Position numbers and translations under genes: made by a program. Under the pieces are notes generated by a model, which worked only from the letters and a program-made list of their open reading frames with translations, was not told where the DNA came from and ran no database searches. Below, one piece after another: positions 25,048-33,943 of a stretch of 44,341 bases of DNA. The stretch covers positions 1-44,341 of the forward strand of contig NZ_JABXKL010000082.1 of NCBI RefSeq assembly GCF_017114995.1, read 5' to 3'. This DNA is from Nostoc sp. NMS9. GTDB lineage: Bacteria > Cyanobacteriota > Cyanobacteriia > Cyanobacteriales > Nostocaceae. Within the stretch, counting starts at the first letter, position 1. Every line of letters starts with the position of its first letter.

Positions 25048-25623
25048 ATGGGTACAACCTTACTGCTTTCTGAATTTTTAGTAACTGGCTTAATCGCGCT
25101 CCTTTCAATCTTTTTTACTGTGCTTTCATTCTTCAATATCTACGACATTGCCACCTGGTTTCAGAGTAATAATCTTGACAAATCTATTCCCCTCATAGGA
25201 TTCATTATTCTCCCTTTATCTTATATTTTGGGAGCATGTTTGCATCGTTTTATGTCTCCAGATACTTGGAGTTTTTTTATAAAATTTTTCCAGAAAAATC
25301 ATAAGGTGGATAGGGAAGAAGATAAGAAGTTAATCTTTGTATATCAAAACGGCTCAGACAATTTAGTCAAGAGAGTTGAGTACATACAAAATTTAAACAG
25401 ATTATTCAGAAATTCATTGCTTATTACTCCATTATTCGGAATAAGTTTTACGTGCTGGATAACCAAAGGCTGGGTAACCAATTGGAAAGCTGGAGTCCTT
25501 TCAGTGATGATTTGCGTTGTAGTTTTTTGTCTGTCTGCTATTAACTGGTTAGGAGCTAAACGTGAATTCAGTTACTCGTTAGATAGAGCAACAAGTCTTT
25601 TAATGAAGGAAGGGGTCAAATGA
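25048..25623 (+). CDS. Unrecognised four-helix membrane protein
   Basis: A 191-residue protein with hydrophobic segments near 5-30, 48-66, 125-140 and 150-168. The middle soluble loop (about 75-120) is charged (KVDREEDKKLIFVYQNG). I do not recognise a family. I start at the ATG at 25048; a TTG at 25033 is also open. Its stop codon overlaps the ATG of the next, apparently frameshifted ORF (ATGA), suggesting a two-gene unit. Confidence 0.7.
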   Translation: MGTTLLLSEFLVTGLIALLSIFFTVLSFFNIYDIATWFQSNNLDKSIPLIGFIILPLSYILGACLHRFMSPDTWSFFIKFFQKNHKVDREEDKKLIFVYQNGSDNLVKRVEYIQNLNRLFRNSLLITPLFGISFTCWITKGWVTNWKAGVLSVMICVVVFCLSAINWLGAKREFSYSLDRATSLLMKEGVK

Positions 25624-25824
25624 GCAGTCATACAGAAACTTACGCTGAAAGTTTTAAAAGAATTTATCAAATTCATTAATGGAAAAGAAATCTTGTTAGA
25701 GAATGCATGGCGCTGGGAATGCGAAAGAGTGAAGGCATTATTTATTCCTATCAAACAAGGCATCCGTGTCAGCAACTCTTACGTTAGGCGCAATAGTTCA
25801 AATAAAAATCCCTGCCACAGTTGA
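25620..25824 (+). pseudogene. Small gene with apparent frameshift, coupled to the membrane protein
   Basis: ATG at 25620 overlaps the preceding TGA. The first frame gives SSHTETYAESFKRIYQIH and stops at 25679. Another frame continues at once with FINGKEILLENAWRWECERV and then KALFIPIKQGIRV, running open to 25824. Both halves look like protein and together suggest one gene broken by a small indel near 25650-25680. The product is unknown. Confidence 0.4.
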
Positions 25825-25831
25825 CAGGGAT
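25808..25831 (-). terminator. Rho-independent terminator
   Basis: On the minus strand ATCCCTGTCAACTGTGGCAG and GGAT form a stem of ATCCCTG/CAGGGAT, followed by TTTTATTT. It lies 27 bp past the stop of the small gene at 25858-26166 and should end its transcript. Confidence 0.75.
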
Positions 25832-25857
25832 AGGAGTTTTTAGCTAAAGCTTGTCTA

Positions 25858-26166
25858 CTAACTGCTAACAAAATCTTTGTGAGCAGCAACAAGCATTTGA
25901 GCTTGTCTTAAAACGTTTCCGAATAAATAAAAAGGAATCTGCCAAGCTGCAACGGTAACTTCTTTGACTATATCTTGTACACTAATTGCGATTAACTCAT
26001 GCTCTGGCGGCTCTCCCTCAACTGTACCAGACCAAGTAAAAGCTAATAAGAAATCATCGTCTCCAGGTAAGGATGCAATCAAACATTCTTCTGGTGTTGG
26101 TTCGCAAATAATTCCATAATCATTTGCAAGTTCTACTAATCTTTGAAAGTTGTTTCCGTTTGTCAT
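25858..26166 (-). CDS. Small unrecognised acidic protein
   Basis: A 102-residue soluble protein beginning MTNGNNFQRLVELANDYGII, acidic in the middle (PGDDDFLLAF, EGEPPEHEL). It has its own terminator and an ATG, so it is likely a real gene. No family or motif is recognised. The gap upstream to 26434 shows only a TTACGAATTACGAATTA repeat and nothing else that reads as protein. Confidence 0.6.
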   Translation of the reverse strand: MTNGNNFQRLVELANDYGIICEPTPEECLIASLPGDDDFLLAFTWSGTVEGEPPEHELIAISVQDIVKEVTVAAWQIPFYLFGNVLRQAQMLVAAHKDFVSS

Positions 26167-26434
26167 TTGTATTTTGGGTGTAATTGAATCTCAGTTTTAG
26201 AAAAAATCATATTTTGAACTCCACAACTCAACTTAGTTGCTTCATACCAGAAATTACGAATTACGAATTATTAAGGAGTTATTGGAGTTGGATCAGGCTT
26301 AAGTCCAAAATCTTACCGCGATCGCTTGGTTCTATCGGCAACAATTGTTACTATTTTAGAAAAAGCTAGACTACCTACTTTTTCGGTTTACCCTATTTAG
26401 ATACACCTCCGATTTCAATATTGATGCCCTAATC

Positions 26435-28657
26435 TCACCCAGGCTGACGCAGTGCATTGAGAATTGCGTCAGTTTTTGGGGGAACTGCTGTAAACCGAAG
26501 CAGAAAAAGATGCTCGTCAACATAAGATTGTTCGATCACTTTGGCATAGATATGTTCTTCTTCTGTAGCCATTTCTGCTTCAATCAATAACTTGAGTTTG
26601 AGATTACTCAAGAGTTCTAAAGAATGTGGCGATTGCAGCTGCGCTCCTTTTTCTGAAAGGCTAATCAATTCCCCCATAAATACTGTTCCTACTGCATGTT
26701 TCCCCTGCAAAATGATGTATTCTACAGGTACTCTTGGAGTGAGAACGCTCATTTGTTCGTTATATTTAGGCAAGAATAAATTATATTTACCACCAATGCC
26801 ACGAATTTCACAAATTGTCACAGGGTGTTTTATACCCTTGGGTTCTATTTGTAATTGCCCAGCAATTTGTAGGTCAATATTGGCATCCTTACAGGTATTT
26901 TCAGAAATTAAAATCTGTCCTCCCACTGTATAAGATTCAATTCGAGCAGCCAAATTAACATGACTGCCAATAACTGTATATTGAGCGCGTTTTTGAGAAC
27001 CAACATTTCCCGCTACAGCCTCGCCTGTATTAATCCCAATTCCCATTTCCAGGATTGGGAAATTCATTTGCTGATTTTGTTCATTCACTTGCTCCATTGC
27101 TAATTGCATGGCAATAGCACAGGCGATCGCTCGTTCAGAATCATCTTTGCGACTAATTGGCGCACCAAAAATCACAAAAATACCATCACCCATAAACTCA
27201 TTAATCGTGCCTTTATACTGATTAATCACATCTGTCATTGTTCCCAAATAAAGATTCAAAATCTTCACTACTTCTTCAGGGGGCAATTGTTCGGAAATAG
27301 CCGAAAATCCTCTTAAATCAGATACGAGAACCGTAACTTTTCGGCGTTCTCCTCCTAGCTTTAACCCAGAAGGAGTTTCGAGGATATTGGCGACGATTTC
27401 ATCAGTTAGATAGCGACCGAGGGTTTTTCGCATCTCGGTAGCGCTTTGAGCAATATACTGAGTAAGTGCGATCGCAGAACCTCCAAAAGCCAGCAATGAA
27501 GGTATAACAGGAATCCACCAACCAGCCAAAAACGCCAGAAAACTGCCACCAATTAAACCGCCACCTGCAAGATTTACACTAAGAGCCATCAAAGTTTTCT
27601 GGTTGCTACTGTGGCGTTGCAGCCAACACAAGCTAGCACCAATAATTGACCAAATTAAAATCAATAAACATTCTAGCGAGTCAGGTAAACACTTAATCAA
27701 CGGACGACCTTCCATCGCCGCACTTAAAATTTGACTAATCAAATTAGCATGAATTGTTACACCCGCCATTCGTTCTGGGTCAGTCAAGACATTACTGCTG
27801 TAAGGCGTATAGAATAGATCCTTTAAACTCTCAGCAGTAGCACCAATTAATACCACCTTGTCTCGCATTAAATCTCGTGGAATGCGGTTCTCTTGCACTT
27901 CCGTAAGAGAGACCTTAGTAAACTGCTGTATCCGTCCTCGGTAGTTCAACAGCACTTGATAACTCCCGGCATCGGCTCGGACGTAACCTCCATCATTAGC
28001 TTCAAAAATCGGGAAAACACCCCGATTTAACTGCAAATAATTAGAGTTAGTTGCCGATGGCTTGGCAGTAATACCTTCAGGTTTCAAGTACAACAATGCC
28101 AGTTTTAACCCAAAACTTTCCAGAATTTCGTCATTATTTAAATTTACGTACAATAATGCTCGCCGAATTTTGCCATCCCCATCTATGGGTAAATCATTCG
28201 ACCCAATTTGATTAAGTTTCTTCAGTTCTGGAGACGAATCAACCGCCGAACTATCAATAGTATCAGAGACTTTTTGGACTCCAATCAAATTAGGAGTAGA
28301 CTTAAACACCTTAAGTAAATCTTGATAACCGGGATTGACGGGTAAATCACGATAAATATCTAAACCAATCGCTCTGGGTTTTTGCTGTTTGATTTTCTCT
28401 AACAAACTAGCAAGTTTTCCATCAGGCATAGGCCACTGTCCCTGCTTGCGGACATCTGCTTCATTAATCTCAACTATGACAATGCGGGTATCAGCCGACT
28501 CTTGTGGACGCAAGAGAAAAAATTGATCTAGTGCTGCCAATTCCAACAATTGTAGTAATCCAGTCAAGCGTATTGCAATCACCAGGGCTGTAATATTGGG
28601 AACAGCAAGTAAAACACCCCGCCATTGCCAGATGTGCGGTTTCAGGTTTGCCCACAT
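26435..28657 (-). CDS. CHASE2 adenylate/guanylate cyclase with PilZ-like C-terminus
   Basis: A 740-residue membrane signalling enzyme. Order: a TM helix near 14-34; the CHASE2 sensory domain outside the membrane (about 35-320); a cluster of TM helices (about 325-400); a class III cyclase (about 435-620); and a PilZ-like region (about 645-735). The cyclase keeps the metal Asp residues (VSDLRGFS, MGDGIFVIFG) and the VNLAAR Asn/Arg. The base-selecting positions are Glu (INEFMGD) and Thr (QYTVIG), so ATP versus GTP is open. The gene starts 5 bp after the DUF928 stop, an arrangement common in cyanobacteria. Confidence 0.92.
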   Translation of the reverse strand: MWANLKPHIWQWRGVLLAVPNITALVIAIRLTGLLQLLELAALDQFFLLRPQESADTRIVIVEINEADVRKQGQWPMPDGKLASLLEKIKQQKPRAIGLDIYRDLPVNPGYQDLLKVFKSTPNLIGVQKVSDTIDSSAVDSSPELKKLNQIGSNDLPIDGDGKIRRALLYVNLNNDEILESFGLKLALLYLKPEGITAKPSATNSNYLQLNRGVFPIFEANDGGYVRADAGSYQVLLNYRGRIQQFTKVSLTEVQENRIPRDLMRDKVVLIGATAESLKDLFYTPYSSNVLTDPERMAGVTIHANLISQILSAAMEGRPLIKCLPDSLECLLILIWSIIGASLCWLQRHSSNQKTLMALSVNLAGGGLIGGSFLAFLAGWWIPVIPSLLAFGGSAIALTQYIAQSATEMRKTLGRYLTDEIVANILETPSGLKLGGERRKVTVLVSDLRGFSAISEQLPPEEVVKILNLYLGTMTDVINQYKGTINEFMGDGIFVIFGAPISRKDDSERAIACAIAMQLAMEQVNEQNQQMNFPILEMGIGINTGEAVAGNVGSQKRAQYTVIGSHVNLAARIESYTVGGQILISENTCKDANIDLQIAGQLQIEPKGIKHPVTICEIRGIGGKYNLFLPKYNEQMSVLTPRVPVEYIILQGKHAVGTVFMGELISLSEKGAQLQSPHSLELLSNLKLKLLIEAEMATEEEHIYAKVIEQSYVDEHLFLLRFTAVPPKTDAILNALRQPG

Positions 28658-28662
28658 AATAT

Positions 28663-29562
28663 TTAGTGCTGAGAGACGCGATTAATCGCGTCTGTACAAG
28701 AAACGTGATTAATCGCGTCTGTACAAGAAACGTGATTAATCGCGTCTGTACAAGAGTTAGGAGTTGGAAATTCTCCCTCAGTCCAATGCCCCATGCCCAA
28801 TGCCCCATGCCCTTCTTTCGTAGATGTGCAACAATCTATCAATGGTTCGGAAGCGATCGCACTCAAACCCACTGACTTGAGAAATTGTCTCCAATCCAGC
28901 TTTACTTTGAAATTATTCGGCTCAGTCCGGCGTAGCTGCACTAAACTAGTCAGCGCTTCATGCCAAATCCCAGCTTCTGCATAGATAGTGGGCAACTTGT
29001 ACAAATTTGCCTTTGCTAATGCCTCCGACAAAGTTGTTCCTGGCTGAGTGCGTTCCACCCAACCATCTACAGTGGGATTTTCACTAGAGTCTTGATTATC
29101 ACAAACAATTGTTAGATACCAGTGATAAGTTTTACCTACAGCGAGTGCAGGGGCACTGTCAGGAAGTTTAAAGCTAATAATTCCCGGTTTATTTGGAAGT
29201 GTAAAAGAGGTTTCATAAAATACGTTCTGGTCTTCAGCCAAGAGCAGAAACTTGGCTGTTTTGAGTTGAGATGGAGGTATATACCAGAAAAATGTTGGAT
29301 GTTGAGCAAATGTCAGCCCTAATTTATCTGGAGGTATTAAGGGAATTATCAGTTTTTTGCCTGTTAGACAAGAGCTACCACGGGTAGAACCACCTGCACT
29401 TGCAGGAGGTTTTCCCCGCTGTGGTGGCTTAAATGTTTGACTAATTTGCCAAGTTTTATTGGGATGGTACGACTGAGCCTGTACCTCTGCTGTTAAAGCA
29501 GAAAGTAAATACAAAGGTAAGGAAAAGGGTACAAAATATAGAGATGGTTTCATCCATTTCAT
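28663..29562 (-). CDS. DUF928 exported protein with repeat-derived C-terminus
   Basis: A 299-residue DUF928 protein: a signal peptide (to about 30, ending EVQAQ), then LIPPDKLGLTFAQHPTFFWY, NKPGIISFKLP and KTYHWYLTIVC. Family members occur beside CHASE2 and CHAT proteins in cyanobacteria and probably act in the periplasm. The last 30 or so residues are CTDAINHVS repeats encoded by tandem 27-bp units of intergenic type, so the natural end has been replaced. I start at the ATG at 29562; the TTG at 29568 is also open. Confidence 0.88.
   Translation of the reverse strand: MKWMKPSLYFVPFSLPLYLLSALTAEVQAQSYHPNKTWQISQTFKPPQRGKPPASAGGSTRGSSCLTGKKLIIPLIPPDKLGLTFAQHPTFFWYIPPSQLKTAKFLLLAEDQNVFYETSFTLPNKPGIISFKLPDSAPALAVGKTYHWYLTIVCDNQDSSENPTVDGWVERTQPGTTLSEALAKANLYKLPTIYAEAGIWHEALTSLVQLRRTEPNNFKVKLDWRQFLKSVGLSAIASEPLIDCCTSTKEGHGALGMGHWTEGEFPTPNSCTDAINHVSCTDAINHVSCTDAINRVSQH
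28672..28755. repeat. Three tandem 27-bp repeats at the DUF928 3' end
   Basis: The unit contains ATTAATCGCGTCTGTACAAG followed by AAACGTG. Copies start at 28681, 28708 and 28735 (last truncated). Each has the core palindrome GATTAATC and shares the GACGCGATTAATCGCGTC type of core with the MITE family. The reading frame gives nine residues per unit. Confidence 0.85.
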
Positions 29563-29768
29563 ACTCAATAATGCCTGAGTTCTAGATTAGTCAGGTGAAT
29601 AAATCAAGTATTCCCAAAAGCAGAGTCAGATTTTTCACTCAACTACAGAACTATTTATTGGGCATTGGGCATTGGGCATTGGGCAGAGGAGAAAGAGGTA
29701 ATTTTTTATTCTCCCCCTTGTCCCCTTGTCTACTTGTCCCCTTGTCCCCTTCACTCCCTACTCCCTAC
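29563..29768. other. Intergenic gap with two heptamer arrays
   Basis: TTGGGCA is repeated four times at 29658-29685. CCCCTTGT-type units run at about 29713-29751. I see no gene and no obvious promoter; the DUF928 promoter should lie here. Confidence 0.6.
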
Positions 29769-30446
29769 TCAAATATATGGTGAAACATCTTCACCGCATT
29801 TATCTGCTAAATAAGAGAGGGCGCGGAAACGTAAGCCTACCAATTGCTCATATAAAGGGTTAATTTTACACATTGGTGGGATATGCACAATCTTGCGTCC
29901 AAATAGGGTGATATCTCGTTCAAAGGGACACTGGGCGGGAATCATTTTACACAAAAAGCGTGCTACTCTTGGGTCTTGGATATCTAGCCCATCAAGCCAG
30001 TCTTGCAGGGGGTGTAGGGCATTGATTTGACGCTTTGTCAGCCCAGTGCTGGCGATAGTGGGGGTAATTTGCTGTGGGTGTTCCAGAGTGTGGCGAAGGG
30101 CTTCTAGTAACTTCTCTGGCTGTTCCAAGGCTTGACAGAACTGTTGCAGAACCTCATCTTCGCTGGGAGAATAAGTACCATCTGCGATCGCTACCATCAC
30201 CGCTGTCCTTAAGAAGTTTTCCGCGGGTGGTGTACCTTTACCCAAGGCTGCGGCTAATTCCTCTGGGGTAATTATCTCTAGTGAGTCGCATTTAATCTTA
30301 GGAGCTAATTCATCTTTGGTGATGCTGGCAATTAATTGCTGTTCTTGATCGTCAAAATTACCATCAGCCCAAGCAATAGTAAGCAGTCCACGCAACCAAG
30401 CGGCAATCTGTTCGCTGCTGTAGGGGGATTGAACGGTACTTGTCAT
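29769..30446 (-). CDS. TerB-like plus Mo-dependent-nitrogenase C-terminal-domain protein
   Basis: A 225-residue cytoplasmic protein. The N-terminal half is helical and TerB-like (LLTIAWADGNFDDQEQQLI, VAIADGTYSPSEDEVL), with two acidic, possibly metal-binding repeats. The C-terminal 85 residues match the so-called Mo-dependent nitrogenase family: PLQDWLDGLDIQDPRVARFL, CPFERDITLFG, VHIPPMCKINPLY and LADKCGED. The family name is historical; a nitrogenase role is unproven. I start at the ATG at 30446; a GTG at 30476 is open. Confidence 0.87.
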   Translation of the reverse strand: MTSTVQSPYSSEQIAAWLRGLLTIAWADGNFDDQEQQLIASITKDELAPKIKCDSLEIITPEELAAALGKGTPPAENFLRTAVMVAIADGTYSPSEDEVLQQFCQALEQPEKLLEALRHTLEHPQQITPTIASTGLTKRQINALHPLQDWLDGLDIQDPRVARFLCKMIPAQCPFERDITLFGRKIVHIPPMCKINPLYEQLVGLRFRALSYLADKCGEDVSPYI

Positions 30447-30679
30447 AAACTCACGTCTCAAGCTTTCCTCGGTCACTACTACGCTACCCTAACCAGTGAC
30501 TATGAAGATAGTGAAAGCAGCACAGAAAAATAAATCGGAGAAGTTTTCAAATCGCAATAGTCGGTCTTAAGGTAAAATCAATTTATACCGTTATTGAGAA
30601 TTTTTATACTTAAGTTGAATTCGATTGGAGTATCTCAAATATTCATCAGGTTCAAGACTGTAATTTGCGCTACAGAGTG

Positions 30680-30808
30680 ATGGAGTTTTCTAAGTATGCG
30701 AACCTGCCAGCTAAATATCGCCGACGCTTTTCTCTAATGAATCGTTTACTGATGTTACTTCCTTGTTTGTGGGATTGCGATCGCTTGGCATTAGTTAAAT
30801 TCCGTTAA
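30680..30808 (+). CDS. 42-residue unrecognised small ORF
   Basis: ATG at 30680 gives MEFSKYANLPAKYRRRFSLM followed by NRLLMLLPCLWDCDRLALVKFR. The frame stays open upstream to about 30611 (EFDWSISNIHQVQDCNLRYRV), so the protein could be longer with a non-ATG start, or this is a decayed 5' end. It ends 24 bp before the ligase-like gene, same strand. The function is unknown. Confidence 0.35.
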   Translation: MEFSKYANLPAKYRRRFSLMNRLLMLLPCLWDCDRLALVKFR

Positions 30809-30832
30809 CTCTAAAAAATTAAGGTATATATA

Positions 30833-31933
30833 ATGTTTTTCTTTGGCATTGAACATGAAGTCGCTTTCTTGAACAATGAGGGAAAGTTTGCTGATTTTTA
30901 CCACACAAAATTTGCTGATTTCAATCAAATTATTGAAAGGCTACCCACATACCCCAGTGACTATCCTCAACTACGCATCGGCGATGCGGGTATTAAGATG
31001 AAAAGATGGTACATTGAGGGATTTGAAAGATTTGCGGATTCTGATCAAGTGATAGACTGTCATGTTAAAGGTATTGAAATTAGAACAACTATCCATTCTA
31101 ATATTCAAGGCGCTATTACTGAATTATCAGAAAGTTTTGACTTGCTACGCAAGGTGGCTGCTGACTTTGGCTTATCACCAGTTTTGGTTAGTTTCAATCC
31201 CTACAATCCAGCTTTTGAGCCTCAACCCCCATTAAACAATTATGAAATCAAACAGCTAGAAGCTTATCCTGACGAACAAACTGCTAATATTCACATGGTA
31301 TCTTATGGGCCAGATTTAAATATTTCAGTGGCAGATTTGTCAACTGAAGATGTGATTGATCTTGGCAGAAAGTTAACTTATTACAGTCCCTATATCGTTC
31401 CTTTTAGTTATAGCTCTCCCTTTTATAATGGAGGTTTATGGGATGGACTATCGGTACGAACATTTATCAGAACTGGAAAAAGACCAGCTACTCTGGTTTT
31501 TGTTCAAAAAGAAGAACAACTGATTAATAGCATACCTGCCTTAACAAAAATTGCCCGCATTCCGGCTGAAGTGGGACGCATTGAATTTAAGGCTTGTGAT
31601 AGTTGTGATGATTTTTTAATCTATGCGGCTTTGCTGATATTATTGAAAGGTTTGGTGTTAGATGAAACCTTACTGGGTAGAGCAACTGTACCCGATGCAG
31701 CGTTACACCAACTTTCTGCAAAAGAAGCGTTTGAAAACGAAGATATTTTTGAGAATGCGACAAAAGTCTTGCAAGCAGCCGAAGTTGCTTTAGGAGATGA
31801 CCCAGATGTTCATTATTTAACGCCCTTAAAAGTACTGCTGGCAAAGCGAAAAACAAGATCCCATGAATTAATAGAAATGTTCCATCGGGTAAGTTCAATA
31901 GAAGAGGTAATAAGGCAGACTTATCAAGTTTAA
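30833..31933 (+). CDS. Glutamate-cysteine ligase family (GCS2-like) protein
   Basis: A 366-residue protein of the carboxylate-amine ligase/GCS2 type, which make gamma-glutamyl or similar amide bonds using ATP. It opens with the family signature FFGIEHEVAF (the metal-binding GxExE-like strand). It continues with HVKGIEIRTTIHSN and NIHMVSYGPDLNIS (a His in the active-site region), and RIEFKACDSCDD. The true substrate is unknown, and it is not the main GshA of cyanobacteria as far as I can judge. TTAAGGTATAT lies ahead of the ATG. Confidence 0.75.
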   Translation: MFFFGIEHEVAFLNNEGKFADFYHTKFADFNQIIERLPTYPSDYPQLRIGDAGIKMKRWYIEGFERFADSDQVIDCHVKGIEIRTTIHSNIQGAITELSESFDLLRKVAADFGLSPVLVSFNPYNPAFEPQPPLNNYEIKQLEAYPDEQTANIHMVSYGPDLNISVADLSTEDVIDLGRKLTYYSPYIVPFSYSSPFYNGGLWDGLSVRTFIRTGKRPATLVFVQKEEQLINSIPALTKIARIPAEVGRIEFKACDSCDDFLIYAALLILLKGLVLDETLLGRATVPDAALHQLSAKEAFENEDIFENATKVLQAAEVALGDDPDVHYLTPLKVLLAKRKTRSHELIEMFHRVSSIEEVIRQTYQV

Positions 31934-32101
31934 AGAAAAGATTTATTTTTCTCCTTTTATGAAAGGGGATTAAGGAGAATCTTTATATAAATTGATACTT
32001 TACAAATTTACTCTCAAGTGCATATTCCTTAAATTCCTTTGATTGGATAAAGTTGAGCTAACTGAACATAAATAGTGGAGCCATTAACCTGCCAAAACTA
32101 G

Positions 32102-32206
32102 ATTAAGTCGATATACCTAGAGACTGATTTTATTGCAACTAAAGATGCAGTAAACTTCATTCTAGAGATTGATGCAGACGTTAGCTTTTTCAAAGTAAAA
32201 GTGTAA
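32102..32206 (+). pseudogene. Possible coding remnant
   Basis: In the 536-bp gap 31934-32469 one frame reads IKSIYLETDFIATKDAVNFI and then LEIDADVSFFKVKV before a TAA, with no start codon and a stop just upstream. It looks like the C-terminal end of a lost protein. The rest of the gap shows nothing I can support. Confidence 0.25.
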
Positions 32207-32469
32207 ACAGGGAACCTGAAACGAAGAATTTCAATTATGAAATTTAATGATTTTGCTAAAAAGTTAAGGTGGTATTTGCTTATTATCCCTTACTAATCCA
32301 ATGCAGAAAGACAAAAGAGATTTCTTCGTCAGGTTCGTTTTTCAAGAACTTCTAAATTGAAGCGGAGCTTGCCAGTTTTATTATTGCTTAAAATTGCTAA
32401 TTAAAGGTATATGCTTCGCTCTTTCAGTAAAAGTTCGGCGTTGTTAAAGCTGTTATCTGAGGATTTCAA

Positions 32470-32826
32470 ATGAAGATGATTACTTCTGTTTTATCTATTT
32501 TCCGTCCAGTGCGTTTTCTAGTAGTGGCTTTTACTTGTGCCCTAGTATTATTCTCTAATGCTTTTCCTGCTTTTGCAATCGATAGCTACCAAAGTAATCC
32601 CACCGAAGGTACTACACAACTGCTTGACATTCAGCGCAAAACTGATGAAGCTGCTAAAGAACCACCACAAGGATTGAAAGAGGTTCAAAAGGAGTCCAAC
32701 AAAGGACTCAATGAAGTTCAGGGAGCGGCTGATATTGAGAAGCAAAAGAGTCCTGAAAATTCACAGGGTGCAACCTCAGTGGAAGAAAAAGCAAAGAGTT
32801 TCTTGGACAAAGTTACAGGTAAGTAA
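32470..32826 (+). CDS. Small exported protein, low-temperature-induced type
   Basis: A 118-residue protein with a clear signal peptide: basic start, VVAFTCALVLFSNAFPAFA, cleavage after AFA near 37. A short, hydrophilic, helical mature part (DEAAKEPPQGLKEVQKESN, SVEEKAKSFLDKVTGK) follows. The form resembles small periplasmic or lumenal stress proteins of cyanobacteria annotated as low-temperature-induced. The link to stress is supported by the neighbouring Dps and stress/ChaB genes but is inference. Confidence 0.7.
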   Translation: MKMITSVLSIFRPVRFLVVAFTCALVLFSNAFPAFAIDSYQSNPTEGTTQLLDIQRKTDEAAKEPPQGLKEVQKESNKGLNEVQGAADIEKQKSPENSQGATSVEEKAKSFLDKVTGK

Positions 32827-33076
32827 CAGAGTTAATACCTTGGTAATTTTTTGCTAGTAATGGGTGATTGCATCAAAGCAGTGACCCATTGCTACTTTTT
32901 AATGTGACGATCGCAACTTACAATTAAATATAAAAATATGTTCATCCCTATTAAGGTGTAAGTATAGCTATGGAATGTGATGATTAATCTAAACTCATAA
33001 TATTTCCTTTGGTTGATGTGGATTATGTGGAAAATTTGGCAAATTAATAAATAAGTTTGCTTAGGGATGGAAAACA

Positions 33077-33616
33077 ATGCGTGCGATAAACATTGGTTTG
33101 ACGGACGAACAGCGTCAAGGTGTAATTAATCTGTTAAATCAAGATTTGGCAGATGCCTATTTACTGCTAGTGAAAACCAAAAAGTACCACTGGGATGTCG
33201 TTGGCCCTCAGTTCCGCTCTTTGCACCAGCTTTGGGAAGAACACTACCAAAAGCTGACTCTAAATATTGATGCTTTGGCAGAGCGGGTTCGTGCTTTGGG
33301 CGGTTATCCAGTTGGCTCTTTGGAGGGATTTCTCAAGATTGCTACCCTCAAGGAACATGCTGGGAGTGTGCCCACAGCAACAGGGATGGTAGCTAATTTA
33401 GTGGACGATCACGAGCAGGTTATTCGTAATTTGAGAGACCATGTGGATCAGTCTAGTGATAAGTTCCACGATCAGGGAACTGCTGACTTTTTAACTGGAC
33501 TACTCGAACAGCATGAAGAGATAGCTTGGATGCTGCGTTCATTTATTGAAGGTGAGGCAATAGACTCAGATGGTAGACAGCCAGCAGCAGGGGCTAAGAC
33601 TCCCGTAGGTGTATAG
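33077..33616 (+). CDS. dps: Dps ferritin-like DNA-protection protein
   Basis: A 179-residue Dps that stores iron and removes hydrogen peroxide, forming a 12-subunit shell. The intersubunit ferroxidase site is visible: KYHWDVVGPQF, LHQLWEEHY (His plus Glu in place of the usual Asp) and NIDALAERVRALGG (Asp and Glu). The C-terminal tail (DGRQPAAGAKTPVGV) is flexible and lacks a strongly basic DNA-binding patch. ATG at 33077 follows AGGGATGGAAA. Nostoc carries several Dps paralogues; which one this is cannot be told. Confidence 0.94.
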   Translation: MRAINIGLTDEQRQGVINLLNQDLADAYLLLVKTKKYHWDVVGPQFRSLHQLWEEHYQKLTLNIDALAERVRALGGYPVGSLEGFLKIATLKEHAGSVPTATGMVANLVDDHEQVIRNLRDHVDQSSDKFHDQGTADFLTGLLEQHEEIAWMLRSFIEGEAIDSDGRQPAAGAKTPVGV

Positions 33617-33651
33617 TTCATAACATCTGAGTTAAGGATGGCTGCATCTGA

Positions 33652-33690
33652 CATCAGTTGAGGGAGGATTAATTCTTCCCTCAATTGATG
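33652..33690 (+). terminator. Hairpin after dps
   Basis: CATCAGTTGAGGGAG pairs with TTCCCTCAATTGATG around a nine-base loop, with two mismatches. It lies 36 bp past the dps stop. There is no long T-run after it, so it is terminator-like only. Confidence 0.5.
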
Positions 33691-33773
33691 TGAAAGAATT
33701 AATCTGCCTGCATCTACCTCTTCACGATGCCAATTTTGGATTTTGGAATTGAAAATTGGTTCGTGCGCCAACA

Positions 33774-33863
33774 CAACTTGAGGCGACTAGCGTCAAGTTG
33801 GGAGACGCATCCATGCGACTAGCTCCTTTATGTCGGGGAATCCGTCCACCGTGTGGTTCCCCG
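33774..33863. repeat. Two neighbouring hairpins in the dps-downstream gap
   Basis: CAACTTGA/TCAAGTTG (33774-33800) and CGGGGAA/TTCCCCG (33834-33863) form stems. Between them GCGACTAGC occurs twice. It is non-coding, in a 327-bp gap with nothing else visible. Confidence 0.55.
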
Positions 33864-33943
33864 TTATGAGTGCAGTCAATCTAAAATCCAAAATTGATTT
33901 GTCATCTTTATTGCAAAAACAACATAATACAGGGAGTTTTTAA

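Noticed and set aside
25775..25795. Integron attC-like end (ACGTTAGGC)
   Set aside because: No matching complementary core, no palindromic arms and no integrase; a 7-mer alone is not evidence.
28681..28755. CRISPR-like array
   Set aside because: Units are contiguous 27-bp repeats with no unique spacers and no cas genes.
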